NCBI GenBank assembly: GCA_036398095.1
Contig: DASWHR010000130.1
Coordinates: 1-64,000, forward strand
From: DASWHR01 sp036398095
Lineage (GTDB): Bacteria; Actinomycetota; AC-67
Length of the DNA: 64,000 nt
Direction: 5' to 3'
Both the position numbers and the translations under genes were made by a program. Below, one piece after another: positions 17,053 through 26,418 of the stretch. The notes under the pieces are model-generated. The model did no database searches, was not told the DNA's origin, and was given only the letters and a program-made list of their open reading frames with translations. Position 1 is the first letter of the stretch. Every line of letters begins with the position of its first letter.

Positions 17053-17113
17053 AGCCAGGAAATCGTAGCGAAATTCTTACAAGCCTGCAATGCCCTCTTG
17101 ACCAGCGATTTCG

Positions 17114-17148
17114 AGACTGATACAGTCAGAGTCAGTCCGACTCAGTCT
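17114..17148. promoter_or_regulatory. nested inverted repeats between AbiE antitoxin and divergent gene
   Basis: The 121-base divergent gap contains GAGTC-AGTCC-GACTC (17129-17143) nested inside AGACTGA (17114-17120) and TCAGTCT (17142-17148). AbiEi antitoxins autoregulate by binding inverted repeats upstream of their own gene, so this is a plausible operator. It sits nearer the + strand gene at 17174 and may act on both directions. Confidence 0.5.
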
Positions 17149-17173
17149 GAACTCGTCAACTTGGAGGGCAAGG

Positions 17174-17626
17174 ATGAAGATCACACTCGAAGGAGAACCC
17201 GAGGAACTCAGGCGTTTCATGAACCCCGGCAAGCTCGAAGAGGTGCTTGAGTCCGGTCTCATCGGAGATCAGCCTCAAGAGCCATTGAGCCTTGCTCGTG
17301 CCAGGCGAGGAATCGAGGCCGTCACGAACAACGCCAGGAGGGCCCTCTGCTACATCTGCAAAGGAGCACCTCAGGTCTCGTACGCATCTGTCGCCTCGAG
17401 CGTCGGCGTGAATCCGCAGACCCTTGGTGGCTTCATGTCCTCATTCGGACACAGCGCCCCCTGGATTCAATCTCTCATCGAACGGAACAACGATGCGGGC
17501 GTCTACCGGATCAAACAAGAGGTGGCCGACATCCTCTTAGAAGCCCTGCGCCTCTACTGGGAGGAACACCCTGAGGACGCTCCCGTTGCGCTACCTGGTT
17601 CCACCGTGAACGGCTCGATGAGTTGA
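17174..17626 (+). CDS. conserved-looking protein of unknown function next to AbiE module
   Basis: A 150-residue cytoplasmic protein, not recognised. The N-terminal part (MKITLEGEPEELRRFMNPGK) looks like a small alpha/beta or coiled segment. The centre ICKGAPQVSYASVASSVGVN followed by PQTLGGFMSSFG resembles a winged helix. GGAGGGCAAGG precedes the ATG. It is divergent from the antitoxin and shares its putative operator, so it may be a third component or a regulator of the module (inference). Confidence 0.65.
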   Translation: MKITLEGEPEELRRFMNPGKLEEVLESGLIGDQPQEPLSLARARRGIEAVTNNARRALCYICKGAPQVSYASVASSVGVNPQTLGGFMSSFGHSAPWIQSLIERNNDAGVYRIKQEVADILLEALRLYWEEHPEDAPVALPGSTVNGSMS

Positions 17627-17968
17627 AACGATGGCTGCCGCTCCGCTGGATGGTCGTCAGCCGCTAGACGTCGTCCACGCGCCGTTGGTGACCTTCACGG
17701 CGTAGAAGCCGTAGTTGCCGTCCGAGTGAAGGCCGGACAGGATGAACGAGCATGCGAGATCTCCGGGATCCTCCGACCGCGGAACGGCGAAGCATTATCC
17801 TGTCGGCCTACGACGACCCGGCTGACGCGACACGATCCAACGGCTTGGCTTGAAGTCAGGTTTGGCTCGCTCCGAGGCAGGCAAGGTCAGAGACGCTTTC
17901 GATTCTGCGACTTCATCGATACCTCCAACAAGAGCAGTCATCCGGTAGGACACATCTAGGAGGCGATC
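17627..17968. other. gene-poor stretch with a possible C-terminal gene remnant
   Basis: No intact gene is supported here. On the minus strand, 17797 to 17657 is open and encodes a protein-like tail (SGLHSDGNYGFYAVKVTNGA, ending WTTSSG and TGA), possibly the end of a lost secreted-protein gene. A 77-codon plus-strand frame at 17726 has no start signal and no recognisable motif. The last bases contain TAGGAGG, the ribosome binding site of the VOC gene. Confidence 0.4.
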
Positions 17969-18340
17969 ATGCTCAAGCTGAACAGCATCATGCTCGGAGC
18001 GGAGGACCCGAAGGCGTTGAGCGACTTCTACGCGAAGATCTTCGGCAAACCAACGTGGGACGATGGCGGGTACATCGGATGGCAGCTCGGTGACGCAGGG
18101 CTGATGATCGGACCGCACTCTGAGGTGAAGGGTCGCAACGAGATGCCCGGACGGATCATGTGGAATCTTGAGACACTCGACGTCGAGCAAGAGTTCGATC
18201 GCATCAAGGCTCTCGGGGCCACCGTGGTTCAAGAACCGTACAAGCCGGGAGGCGAGGAGAACCAGAGCTTCTGGATGGCGACCTTCGAAGACACCGACGG
18301 AAACTACTTCCAACTCCAGTCCCCGATGCCGGACATGTAG
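17969..18340 (+). CDS. VOC-superfamily (glyoxalase/dioxygenase fold) protein
   Basis: A 123-residue single VOC module pair: LNSIMLGAEDPKALSDFYAK at the start and FWMATFEDTDGNYFQLQSPM at the end, the latter matching the metal-ligand strand of VOC proteins. The first module carries no obvious His ligand, so it may bind rather than convert a metabolite. A strong GGAGG precedes the ATG. A symmetric terminator follows. Substrate unknown. Confidence 0.85.
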   Translation: MLKLNSIMLGAEDPKALSDFYAKIFGKPTWDDGGYIGWQLGDAGLMIGPHSEVKGRNEMPGRIMWNLETLDVEQEFDRIKALGATVVQEPYKPGGEENQSFWMATFEDTDGNYFQLQSPMPDM

Positions 18341-18385
18341 CTCGGCACTGCCCACGTGTCCCGTTCGGGACAGCCGCCAGACGAT

Positions 18386-18414
18386 CGGAGCCTCCCGAAT
18401 TCCGGGAGGCTCCG
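18386..18414. terminator. bidirectional hairpin terminator
   Basis: Perfect 12-bp arms CGGAGCCTCCCG/CGGGAGGCTCCG around AATTC, placed between the convergent ends of the VOC gene (18340) and the large propeller gene (18431). Confidence 0.75.
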
Positions 18415-18430
18415 ACGTTCTCTGCGTTGC

Positions 18431-21400
18431 CTACCGCTCGATCCTGATGTCGTCGATCCAGACGCCGGTGAACGGCGGGGACGACACCAGCGCATCGCTC
18501 GACATTCGGAAGCGGAGCCACAGGCCGCCCTTCGGGGCGACGAATTCGGTCGTCACCTCGTTGAAGGTCGGATCCACGCCGTTGCTGGCGTGGACCGGAT
18601 TCCACTTCTTCCCGTCGGCCGACCAGTCCAGCCACATGAAGTCGAAGTCCGGCTCGGTGTTGATCCACTCGGACCACGTGACCCGAACCGTGCTCCGCTC
18701 CGTCAGCGTCATCTTCGGCGACCGGAGCGTCGCGGTGGACTCGTCGGCGTAGTGCTGCACCTGGAAGCTGTTCGCCGACCCATCGCCCGGCGCGCTGCGC
18801 TCCCAGGTCGTGAGATCGTTGTTCGTTTCGGTCGTCCAGCCTTCCGCGTCGAGCTCGAAGCCGAACGGTCCCGCGACGACCTTGCCGAGGAACGCCGGCG
18901 GAGGAATGCGCGGCGTCCCCTTCGGAGGACCGAACGCCGGCCGGCTGAACCGGTACGCCCACACGCCTCGCCCGTGCGCGGCGGCGATCAGCAGGTTCGG
19001 ATCGCCGTGCGACAAGCGAACCGTGTGCACCGGCGTGGCCGGCAGGCCGTTGCCGAGCTGCTGCCATTTGTTGCACGTCGGGGCGCTGTAATCGTCGCAG
19101 CGGAACTCCGGGACCGAGATGAACACGCCGTAGTCGGTGGCGACGATGATCTGACTGTTCCGCAGCGTCACCCAGTTGACCGGAGCGTTGGGAAGGTTGG
19201 CGGAGATGTCGAAGAAGTTCTCTCCGGCGTCCACCGACACGTACACGTGGCCGGAGCCGACGCGCTTCGCATCGGGCTTGTCGAGCGTGCCCGGAGGCGT
19301 CCACCGCCGGCCGTACCCGCCGAGCGTCACGGTGACGATCTTCGGGTTCATCCGGTGGATCGCGATGCTCGAGATCCATCGGTTCGGCAGGCCGTTCGCC
19401 TTGGCGATGTGCCAGCCGTCCGGCGACCCCTTCTTCGGCGCCTTGGCGCCGCCGACGTTGGTGGCGAGCCCGTTGAGGAACGGCGTCTTGCTGTTGAGGA
19501 TGTCGCAGACGCCGCAGAAGCCGACGTAGCCGGCGGCGCCGACCAGGTCGACGGCGGTCATCTGGTTGACCGGGTCCTCGTCGGGAACCGGCTCCGCTTC
19601 GGCGTCGCCGGGGTGCTTGGCCGTCCCCAGGTCGAACACCTCTGCCCAGTCGCTGGCTCCGGTGCCGGGGCCACCCGTCGTGACGACGACCTCGTTGCCG
19701 GCGGTGAGCAGGTGGTCCGGATCGAACGGATCCATGACGAACGGGTTCGAGAACTGACCGGCCGTGATCGGCGGGCTCATGGCGCTCCAGGTGTACCCGC
19801 CGTCCTGGGTCGCGCGCATCGAGCCGCCCGGCGTCTCGCCGTAGGCGATCTTGCCGTTGGTCGGGTGCGTCGCGACGAAGAAGCCGTCGCCGCCGAACGC
19901 CATGATCTGGCGTCCGCGCTCGATGATCCGGCCGTTCTTTTTGACGTCGACGATCTTGGCGGTGCCGTTGTCCTGCAGGCCCATCCAGATCGTGCCGTCC
20001 GCCGACCGGACTGCGTCGTAGGGCATCAGCGTGTTGAAGCCGCGGTTGTTGCCGAGCCCCCAGTTGGCGTTCTGGAACTCAACCGTCGCAGGCGCGTACT
20101 GCCGGTACACGCCGCCATCGTTTCCGGCGATCAGCGTGACGCCGCCGGAGCCGTCCGGGATGAACAGCCCGGTGTGCTGGTCCGGATGGGTGGTCGTCGT
20201 CGGGGTCAGCGCCTCCTGCCGGTTCGTCGCGCACGGGACGTCCTGCACCAGGAACAGGCATGTGCGTCCGCTGAAGTAGCGGCCGATGACCTTGAACGAG
20301 GTCTTCCCGGTCAGCGGGATTCCGATCCCCTCGTTCTGCCAGACCTCCTCGAGCCCGAATACCAGCCGGGTCGGGATCCCGCCGGCCGCGCGCGTGGGAT
20401 CCGGCTTGATCCATAGGTTGTACCAGGCCTGCACGCCCGGCCCGAGGCCCAGCGCCGGCGTCACGCCCAGCGCCGAACCCGTCGTCGCCGACTGCAACTC
20501 AAGGCCCTGCGCCATCATCGTCCAGGTGGCGCCGAAGTCGGGCGACACGTAGATGCCGTGCAGCACCGTCGGGATCGCAAGCGTGCGATCGGCGCCCGGC
20601 GCGTCGATCCCGGGCAGGCCGCCGCGCAGCAGCACCGCATCCTGGATCAGCGCGTACACGTAGTTGTGGTTCTGGTCGGGGCCGCTCGCGGCGCCGATCT
20701 CGGTGCGGCCGATGCGCGCCTGCTCGGGCAGACCGACCGTGCCGGTCCGCTCGAACGTGTTCGCGGCCCCGGTTTCGGAGACGTAGAAGCCGTTGGCCGG
20801 CGACTGCACGGTGCCGTCGGCGTTGGTGGCGTTGCCGCCACGCCAGCCGACCGCGGCGAGCACACGCCCGCCTTCCTCGTCGGTGAAGCCGCCCGGCTCG
20901 ATCACGATCACGTCGGTGACGTAGTTGGCCAGCAAGCAGCCCTTCACGCGGTTGGACTTTCCGGCGCAGTCACCGGTCGGCAGGTTTACGTTGCGAAACG
21001 AGCGTCCCACATCGGTCGACCGGTACAGGCCCGAACTCGTCGCCGCATACACGATCTTCGGGTTCGACGGGTCGACTGCCATCTTGAAGCCGAACGCGTC
21101 CTCGGGGAGGCCCTTGGCCTTGTGCCAGCGGTGCCCGCCATCGATGGTGAAGTAGCCGCCGAGGCCTTCCTTGCTGTGGAATCCCAGGCTGTCGTCACCC
21201 GTCAGCGCAAAGATCGTCCCGCCGCCGGCCGGCGTGTAGGCAACGGCGCCGATGACCTGAGTGGGAAGGTCGTCGCCGATCGAGGCCCAATTCGCCGCGG
21301 ACTGATCGCTGATCCACACGCCGCCCTGGCCGACGGACGCGATCAGAGTGTCGGGCTGGTAGAAGTCGGTGGGCGGGACGTAGACGAGATCGTTGACGCG

Positions 21401-21907
21401 GCCGGCCAGCTCGATCAGGCCGAGGCTGGAGACGCCGTAGCCGGGGTCGCCCGACTGCAGCGGCCCGTTGCCGACCGAGACCCACTCGTGGCCGTTGTGG
21501 AAGGACTGGCCGCGCTTGCGAACCTCGTCCTTCTGGCGGGTCGCGCGCCAGCCGGCTCCGGCCGGCACGATTCCGTCGGGCGCCGACTGGATCGCCGCGC
21601 GCTGCGAGAACATCGCGTTGACCTCCGATGCGGACTCGGGGTGCTTGTCCAAGACACACAGCGGATCCACTCCGGTCGCCACGTCGAGCGCTCGCGAGTA
21701 CGGCGACATCCGCGCCTCCTCGGCGCCGTACAGGCCGTAGCCCGACGGACAGCCGGCCGCAGACAGGTTCTCGACGTGTTGCGAGAACACTGCCAGCGTC
21801 GAAACGAGCATGATCGCCGCAGTCGGCAGCGATGCCCGCCGAAGCAATGCAAACTTCCTCACCGTATTCACCCCAATCCCCGTTGTTTCGGATCGATTTC
21901 TCGCCAA
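18431..21907 (-). CDS. large secreted beta-propeller (sortilin/BNR-like) protein
   Basis: A 1158-residue exported protein. A hydrophobic signal segment (AAIMLVSTLAVFSQHVENLS) is followed by BNR/sortilin-type blades with repeated Asp-box-like motifs (TIDGGHRWHKAKGLP, YRSTDVGRSF, YVSPDFGATW, TQDGGYTWSAM, YVSVDAGENFF). The C-terminal 150 residues form a jelly-roll-like domain ending FTGVWIDDIRIER. It may bind or cleave extracellular glycans or proteins, but no catalytic set is identified. The start is uncertain: TTG at 21907 has GGAGG ten bases upstream, and in-frame GTGs just before the signal segment are alternatives. Confidence 0.82.
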   Translation of the reverse strand: MARNRSETTGIGVNTVRKFALLRRASLPTAAIMLVSTLAVFSQHVENLSAAGCPSGYGLYGAEEARMSPYSRALDVATGVDPLCVLDKHPESASEVNAMFSQRAAIQSAPDGIVPAGAGWRATRQKDEVRKRGQSFHNGHEWVSVGNGPLQSGDPGYGVSSLGLIELAGRVNDLVYVPPTDFYQPDTLIASVGQGGVWISDQSAANWASIGDDLPTQVIGAVAYTPAGGGTIFALTGDDSLGFHSKEGLGGYFTIDGGHRWHKAKGLPEDAFGFKMAVDPSNPKIVYAATSSGLYRSTDVGRSFRNVNLPTGDCAGKSNRVKGCLLANYVTDVIVIEPGGFTDEEGGRVLAAVGWRGGNATNADGTVQSPANGFYVSETGAANTFERTGTVGLPEQARIGRTEIGAASGPDQNHNYVYALIQDAVLLRGGLPGIDAPGADRTLAIPTVLHGIYVSPDFGATWTMMAQGLELQSATTGSALGVTPALGLGPGVQAWYNLWIKPDPTRAAGGIPTRLVFGLEEVWQNEGIGIPLTGKTSFKVIGRYFSGRTCLFLVQDVPCATNRQEALTPTTTTHPDQHTGLFIPDGSGGVTLIAGNDGGVYRQYAPATVEFQNANWGLGNNRGFNTLMPYDAVRSADGTIWMGLQDNGTAKIVDVKKNGRIIERGRQIMAFGGDGFFVATHPTNGKIAYGETPGGSMRATQDGGYTWSAMSPPITAGQFSNPFVMDPFDPDHLLTAGNEVVVTTGGPGTGASDWAEVFDLGTAKHPGDAEAEPVPDEDPVNQMTAVDLVGAAGYVGFCGVCDILNSKTPFLNGLATNVGGAKAPKKGSPDGWHIAKANGLPNRWISSIAIHRMNPKIVTVTLGGYGRRWTPPGTLDKPDAKRVGSGHVYVSVDAGENFFDISANLPNAPVNWVTLRNSQIIVATDYGVFISVPEFRCDDYSAPTCNKWQQLGNGLPATPVHTVRLSHGDPNLLIAAAHGRGVWAYRFSRPAFGPPKGTPRIPPPAFLGKVVAGPFGFELDAEGWTTETNNDLTTWERSAPGDGSANSFQVQHYADESTATLRSPKMTLTERSTVRVTWSEWINTEPDFDFMWLDWSADGKKWNPVHASNGVDPTFNEVTTEFVAPKGGLWLRFRMSSDALVSSPPFTGVWIDDIRIER

Positions 21908-22022
21908 GGTTGCTCACCCTCCGTGTTCAAGGCAGACCCGGCACATTCCTTCACGCGGAGCCCCGCAGACCGAAAGCTTTCGACCAGTTTGACCGCTTCT
22001 GGGACCGATTGCCAGCCAAGAC

Positions 22023-23825
22023 CTAATGCGCGCGCACCGACTTCAGTTCGTGGATCACCGCCAGGTGACCTCCGGCCTCTGCGTCCTTCCACAGCGCATC
22101 CGCCAGTTCGGGCGCGCGTGCTTCACCGGACGCCGCAGCGACCAGCACGTCCGCCAGGCGCGCTTCGAACAGCCCGAGCGGCGGGCCGCCACCGACCGCG
22201 CGTGCCGCCCACTCCCGCGCCTCCGACACACGGCCGTCGTCCAGAAGCGTGCGCGCCAATCCGGCGGCGTGCCAGGTCTCGAACAGCGGGATCCCCTCCG
22301 ACGCGACAATGCCGCGACGGGAGGCGTCCTCGGCCCCGGCTCGATCCCCCGCCGCCCGGCGCGCGATCCCAACGGCGCGCAACGCGGCCGCGGTCCATTC
22401 CCGATGGACCAGCTCCTCCGCGATCGCCAGCGATGCCGCCGCGGATTCCACCGCCTCGTCGGCACGCCCGAGCGCAGCGAGCGCCTCACTCCGGTGCCAG
22501 CGCGCGTACGCCTCACCCTCCCGCTCGCCGAGTGACACCGCGATGCGCAACGCTTCGTCGATCTCAACAAGACCGTCTGCGGGCCGGCACATGAAGATCA
22601 TTCCGTGTCCCTTGGTCGAGCGCGGCGTGACCACCCGTGCCAGATCGTGCGCGTCGGTGAACAGACGCGCGACCCGGTCGAACGCCGCGACGCCGTCCGC
22701 GATGCGGCCGGCCATAAACGTCGCCATGGCCTTGCCGTCGAGGATGTTTGCCACGCCTTCGTCGTCGCCGAGCAACTCGAAGTGGCCGAGCGCTTCATCG
22801 GCGCGTTGCTCGGCTCGCGCAAGCTGCCCCAGGTTCATGTCGACGATGGATGCGACGTACAGCGCCTCGGCGAGCGCGCGCTGATCGTCGCCGGCCTCCT
22901 GGAGCGCCAACTCGCTCAGCTCGGCGGCGCGCCCGTAGTCGTCGGACCCCGCGGCGAACATCGCCATGCTGGCCAGCGTTCGGGCGCGCATCGGCCCGCT
23001 GCCCCGCCGTCCCAGCGCCGCGCGCGGATCGCCGGCGATCCCCTCGGGCAGCAGCCGGCCGAGCGCGGCGTCGGTCGTCTGCTTCACCCCGCGCAAGATC
23101 CGGCTCTGCACTTCATACGCGTCGGGGGACGGATCAAGACCCAGCTCCTCACGCAGCGCAACGCGATACCGATCGAACGCCTGCAACGCGCCGACTTGAT
23201 CACCGCCGAGTCCGAGCGCGGTCACGAGCAGCAAGGTCGCAGTCTCGCGCAGCGGCTCCGCGGCGACGGCACCGCTCGCCAGTCCGACAGCCGACGGCGC
23301 GTTTCCCAGCGCGAGCGCCGCTCGCGCACCAGCCTCCATCGCCTGGAGACGGTGCGACGCCATCTCGCGGCGAAACGGACTCGCCCACTCGCTGTAGGTC
23401 TCCTCGGGAAGCGGATCGTCCCACATCGACAGGGCCTCTTGGAAGGCGGCCAGCGCAGGCCCGGTCTGCTCGGCCGCCAGGTAGTTGCGCCCGCGCTCGA
23501 CCGCCGCGGCGAACTGCTCGGCATCGACATCGACCCGTTCGTCGTCGACCAGAAGCAGGCCCCCCGATGCCGCTTCGATCAGCGCGGGACTCCCGAGAGC
23601 CCGGCGCGCCCGGCTGGCAAGCACGTCGAGGTTGCCGAACGGATCGGCCGGCTCGCGCTCGCCCCAAAGCGCTTCGACGAGCAGATCCTTCGGGACAAGC
23701 GTGCCCCTGCGCGTCGCCAAGAACGCGACGAGCGAGCGGGTCCGGCGGCCGCCGAAGCGCTCCTTGGGAACGACCTGCTCCCCGATGCGGACGGCGAAGC
23801 GGCCGAGCAGGCGGATCCGGACCAT
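22023..23825 (-). CDS. AfsR/SARP-like BTAD-domain transcriptional regulator
   Basis: About 600 residues. The N-terminal OmpR-type winged helix (VRIRLLGRFAVRIGEQVVPK with the RRTRSLVAFLATRRG helix) is followed by a bacterial transcriptional activation domain (about 95-245; the end of BTAD reads YRVALREELGLDPSPDAYEV). Then come TPR-like repeats to the C-terminus. There is no NB-ARC ATPase, so it is a small SARP rather than a full AfsR. The ATG at 23825 is used because the SARP fold begins there. It is divergent from the PAS gene, its possible target. Confidence 0.88.
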   Translation of the reverse strand: MVRIRLLGRFAVRIGEQVVPKERFGGRRTRSLVAFLATRRGTLVPKDLLVEALWGEREPADPFGNLDVLASRARRALGSPALIEAASGGLLLVDDERVDVDAEQFAAAVERGRNYLAAEQTGPALAAFQEALSMWDDPLPEETYSEWASPFRREMASHRLQAMEAGARAALALGNAPSAVGLASGAVAAEPLRETATLLLVTALGLGGDQVGALQAFDRYRVALREELGLDPSPDAYEVQSRILRGVKQTTDAALGRLLPEGIAGDPRAALGRRGSGPMRARTLASMAMFAAGSDDYGRAAELSELALQEAGDDQRALAEALYVASIVDMNLGQLARAEQRADEALGHFELLGDDEGVANILDGKAMATFMAGRIADGVAAFDRVARLFTDAHDLARVVTPRSTKGHGMIFMCRPADGLVEIDEALRIAVSLGEREGEAYARWHRSEALAALGRADEAVESAAASLAIAEELVHREWTAAALRAVGIARRAAGDRAGAEDASRRGIVASEGIPLFETWHAAGLARTLLDDGRVSEAREWAARAVGGGPPLGLFEARLADVLVAAASGEARAPELADALWKDAEAGGHLAVIHELKSVRAH

Positions 23826-23913
23826 TGTGGACGGGACTATCGCCCGGTCGCAAGGATTCTGCAAGCGCACGCGCCTACCTTCGCTTCACGGAATCGAGGA
23901 GAGGAGGCAGACG

Positions 23914-24294
23914 ATGACGACCCACCAGCAGGCGATCGCGGAGCTGGCCGAGCATCTCCGCCCGATCTTCGAGCACAGCCCCGACGGCCTGTACATCTGG
24001 CTGGACGAGTCGAACAAGCGCTGCAACGACCGGCTCGCGAAGATGTTCGGATGCACGGCCGCGGAGTGGGAGGCTGCCGGCGACTTCGCACGCACGTTCG
24101 TCGACGACGCCGACCGCGGGCTGTACGTGTGGCACTACCAGAACCGGGTCGCGGAGCTGCAGTTCCCGGTGACGTTCCGCTTCCGCGGCAGGCGCAAAGA
24201 CGGATCGGTCTTCGGCGCAGAGACCGACATGATCCCGCTGACCTACGGCGGGCACACCGTCGCATTCCACTTCGTGCGCGAAGTCCAGATGTGA
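23914..24294 (+). CDS. stand-alone PAS-domain protein
   Basis: A 126-residue protein that is essentially one PAS domain: IFEHSPDGLYIWLDESNKRC, then MFGCTAAEWEAA and the C-terminal FRFRGRRKDGSVFGAETDMI core. It has no output domain, so it probably senses a ligand or redox state and acts through a partner. GAGGAGG is seven bases before the ATG. The cupin gene follows after 17 bases, suggesting one transcript. Confidence 0.83.
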   Translation: MTTHQQAIAELAEHLRPIFEHSPDGLYIWLDESNKRCNDRLAKMFGCTAAEWEAAGDFARTFVDDADRGLYVWHYQNRVAELQFPVTFRFRGRRKDGSVFGAETDMIPLTYGGHTVAFHFVREVQM

Positions 24295-24311
24295 CAGAAG
24301 GAGGGACGGAC

Positions 24312-24671
24312 ATGCAACAGACGGAGCACAAGACCTTCGAGAAGCCGGACGAGGTGCGCTCGTTCCCCAACGGCAAAGCGGAGATCCTTGAGATCGGCGA
24401 CGCAGAGATCGGACGGCTGGTGTTCGAGCCGGGCTGGCGCTGGTCGAACGACGTGAAGCCGCTGGCGGGCACGGCGAGCTGCGAGGCGCCGCACTTCCAG
24501 TACCACCTCGCGGGACGACTGGCGATCCTTATGGACGACGGGACGGAGTTCGTCGCGGAGCCGGGGGACGTAACCTCGCTGCCGAGCGGGCACGACGCAT
24601 GGGTCGTCGGCGACGAGCCGGTCGTGGTGGTGGACTGGTTCGGCGCGAGCAACTACGCGAAGACGCACTGA
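24312..24671 (+). CDS. cupin-domain protein
   Basis: A 119-residue single cupin barrel: FEPGWRWSNDVKPLAG, then HFQYHLAGRLAILMDDGTEF and VAEPGDVTSLPSGHDAWVVG. The first metal-binding histidines of classical cupins are replaced (WSNDV instead of HxH), so it may be a metal-free binding protein. AAGGAGGG precedes the ATG. Co-directional with and 17 bases after the PAS gene; a strong terminator follows. Confidence 0.83.
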   Translation: MQQTEHKTFEKPDEVRSFPNGKAEILEIGDAEIGRLVFEPGWRWSNDVKPLAGTASCEAPHFQYHLAGRLAILMDDGTEFVAEPGDVTSLPSGHDAWVVGDEPVVVVDWFGASNYAKTH

Positions 24672-24684
24672 CATCGCCGCTTCA

Positions 24685-24716
24685 GAACAGAGCGAGGGTT
24701 ATCCCTCGCTCTGTTC
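24685..24716 (+). terminator. hairpin terminator after cupin gene
   Basis: Perfect 14-bp stem GAACAGAGCGAGGG/CCCTCGCTCTGTTC with loop TTAT, 13 bases after the cupin stop and upstream of the convergent CHRD gene end. Confidence 0.8.
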
Positions 24717-24751
24717 GGTGCCGTTGATCTAACCGCTCGTCTCGCTCTGGG

Positions 24752-25222
24752 CTATCCGGTGGTGAGCTGCCCGCGGACCGCGCCGGCCGGAAAGTCGCTG
24801 GTGTGAACGTTGACGTAATAATCCGACGGGTTCAAGCGGATCGCGTCGATGAGGCTCTTGTCGGCGCTGGTGCATCCGATCGCCTCGCCGTCGGCGGCGG
24901 GCGCTGACAAGGTCACCACGACCGGACCGGGTACGCCGGCCTCGCCGCGGTGAATGTGTGCTGCCGCTGCCGGCAACGTGATGTTGGAGACGTTGAGCTG
25001 CCAGCACACCTCGCCGCGACCTTTGTTGAGCGTGACGATCGCGGTGCCGGTGCCGTCGGCATCGCCCGGGCCGGGAACCTCGTTGGCTCCGTTGAGCTCA
25101 GCCTCGTGCCACTGGCCACCGCCGCCCGGGGCTCCCCGGATCTTGCCTGCAAACGACGGCGCGGCCGCCCCAACCAGCAGAACGCAGAGCACCGTCAGGA
25201 TGGTAAGGCTTCTTCGTACCAT
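24752..25222 (-). CDS. secreted CHRD-domain protein
   Basis: A 156-residue exported protein: signal peptide MVRRSLTILTVLCVLLVGAA ending PSFA, then a CHRD domain (AELNGANEVPGPGDADGTGT, CWQLNVSNITLPAAAAHIHR and HTSDFPAGAVRGQL). CHRD domains are extracellular beta-sandwiches of uncertain function, related to superoxide-dismutase-like folds. The ATG at 25222 has GGAGGAGG upstream and gives a proper signal peptide; an upstream start does not. Confidence 0.9.
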   Translation of the reverse strand: MVRRSLTILTVLCVLLVGAAAPSFAGKIRGAPGGGGQWHEAELNGANEVPGPGDADGTGTAIVTLNKGRGEVCWQLNVSNITLPAAAAHIHRGEAGVPGPVVVTLSAPAADGEAIGCTSADKSLIDAIRLNPSDYYVNVHTSDFPAGAVRGQLTTG

Positions 25223-25478
25223 GCGCCCTCCTCCCGAAGACCGATATGAGGAGGATACCCGATTCGGGGATGGGCCAATCCGCCGCGCTGCGGGTGCGCC
25301 GGGGCCACACGTGCACCGGCGAAGCCTCGTCGGCTGCTCTCGCCGGGCCTGATTCCAGCGAAGCTCTTCGAAACGCGCGAAGTCGCGGTCCAAGGAGGCA
25401 AGCGAATGGCCGCTCGCTCTTCATCATGCCCACAGGCTAGGCCAGGGGGACGACACGATCACGCAAGCTCGGAGACAA

Positions 25479-26081
25479 CTACTCTGTGATGCGCTTGCGC
25501 GCTTCACGGTTGATGCGTCGATCCAGAGACCGCATCTGTTCGACCAACTTCGGCTCGTTGCGCGATACCTCTTCGAGACGCCGTTCGATGTAGTCGTAGT
25601 CCAAGTCCTCATAGCGAGCGCTCACGATCGCCATCGCCGACATGTATTCGCGACTGCGCCCGGTCGGATTCGCGGTCAGTTGCCGAAGCCGGTCGAGGTA
25701 CAAGTCGTCGACGCCGATCACCTTCACGTCGGCACCGCCGACGTGCTCAGTTATCGCCTTCGAGGGATCTCCATCGATCACTGAGTCGGGGAACTCGACG
25801 GCGACCGTCGGCACTCCTGGATGGAACCAATGCCGTCCCTCCCGATCGAAGCCCGCATCGCGAAGTCGTCGCTCGTCCGATCGCGAGACCGGAGCGCAGA
25901 TGTCAAGGTCGGTCGGATGGTACGCGTCGCGCGTCCAGTACTCCTCGGCAGTGCCGCCGACGACGATCGAATCGCCACCCACGAGGAGTCCGATCGCGGC
26001 CGCGACCAACAGATGGCGGCGCACTTGCTTTCCCTCGTCGGCGGCCTCGTGGAGCAGCGAGGCAACCGTGGGCTCACTCAT
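25479..26081 (-). CDS. nucleotidyltransferase-fold protein, probable toxin partner
   Basis: A 200-residue protein with the minimal nucleotidyltransferase signature: IVVGGTAEEYWTRDAYHPTD and LDICAP (GG-T loop and D-x-D in TDLDI), then a helical C-terminus. This resembles DUF6036/AbiEii-like transferases found in toxin-antitoxin pairs. Its start overlaps the stop of the upstream XRE gene by eight bases, the typical coupling of an antitoxin-toxin operon. A role in nucleotide transfer to RNA is inferred, not shown. Confidence 0.75.
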   Translation of the reverse strand: MSEPTVASLLHEAADEGKQVRRHLLVAAAIGLLVGGDSIVVGGTAEEYWTRDAYHPTDLDICAPVSRSDERRLRDAGFDREGRHWFHPGVPTVAVEFPDSVIDGDPSKAITEHVGGADVKVIGVDDLYLDRLRQLTANPTGRSREYMSAMAIVSARYEDLDYDYIERRLEEVSRNEPKLVEQMRSLDRRINREARKRITE

Positions 26082-26409
26082 GCTCTATGCCCGCGGCTTC
26101 GAGCGCGCGCGCTTCGACGGATGAAGGGTCCCGCTCCCATGGATCGAACCGATAGCCATCGAGGGCGACGCGAACCCGGCGCACGCGTTCGCGTCGCGAA
26201 ACCGATCCGCCGAACGTGATGTGGATCGGTTCCCCGATCTCCAAGGCGATCCGTTCGATCAACTCGGGCGAAGCGGTGACTCGTCCAGCCTCGGCTCGAG
26301 AGATCGCCGACTGCGTCGTTCCGACCCGCGCGGCGAGTTCGACCTGGGTTAGGCCCGCATGCTTGCGCGCGCGGGCGAGATCGAGACCGATCCGTCGAGC
26401 GACGTTCAT
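26074..26409 (-). CDS. XRE-family helix-turn-helix protein, probable antitoxin
   Basis: A 111-residue protein. Residues about 8-62 form an XRE HTH (DLARARKHAGLTQVELAARV, then GTTQSAISRAEAGRVTASPE); the C-terminal 45 residues are charged and could contact the partner. It overlaps the nucleotidyltransferase gene by eight bases and has a perfect palindrome ten bases upstream of its ATG, consistent with autoregulation. Confidence 0.87.
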   Translation of the reverse strand: MNVARRIGLDLARARKHAGLTQVELAARVGTTQSAISRAEAGRVTASPELIERIALEIGEPIHITFGGSVSRRERVRRVRVALDGYRFDPWERDPSSVEARALEAAGIEHE

Positions 26410-26418
26410 GAAGGAAAT

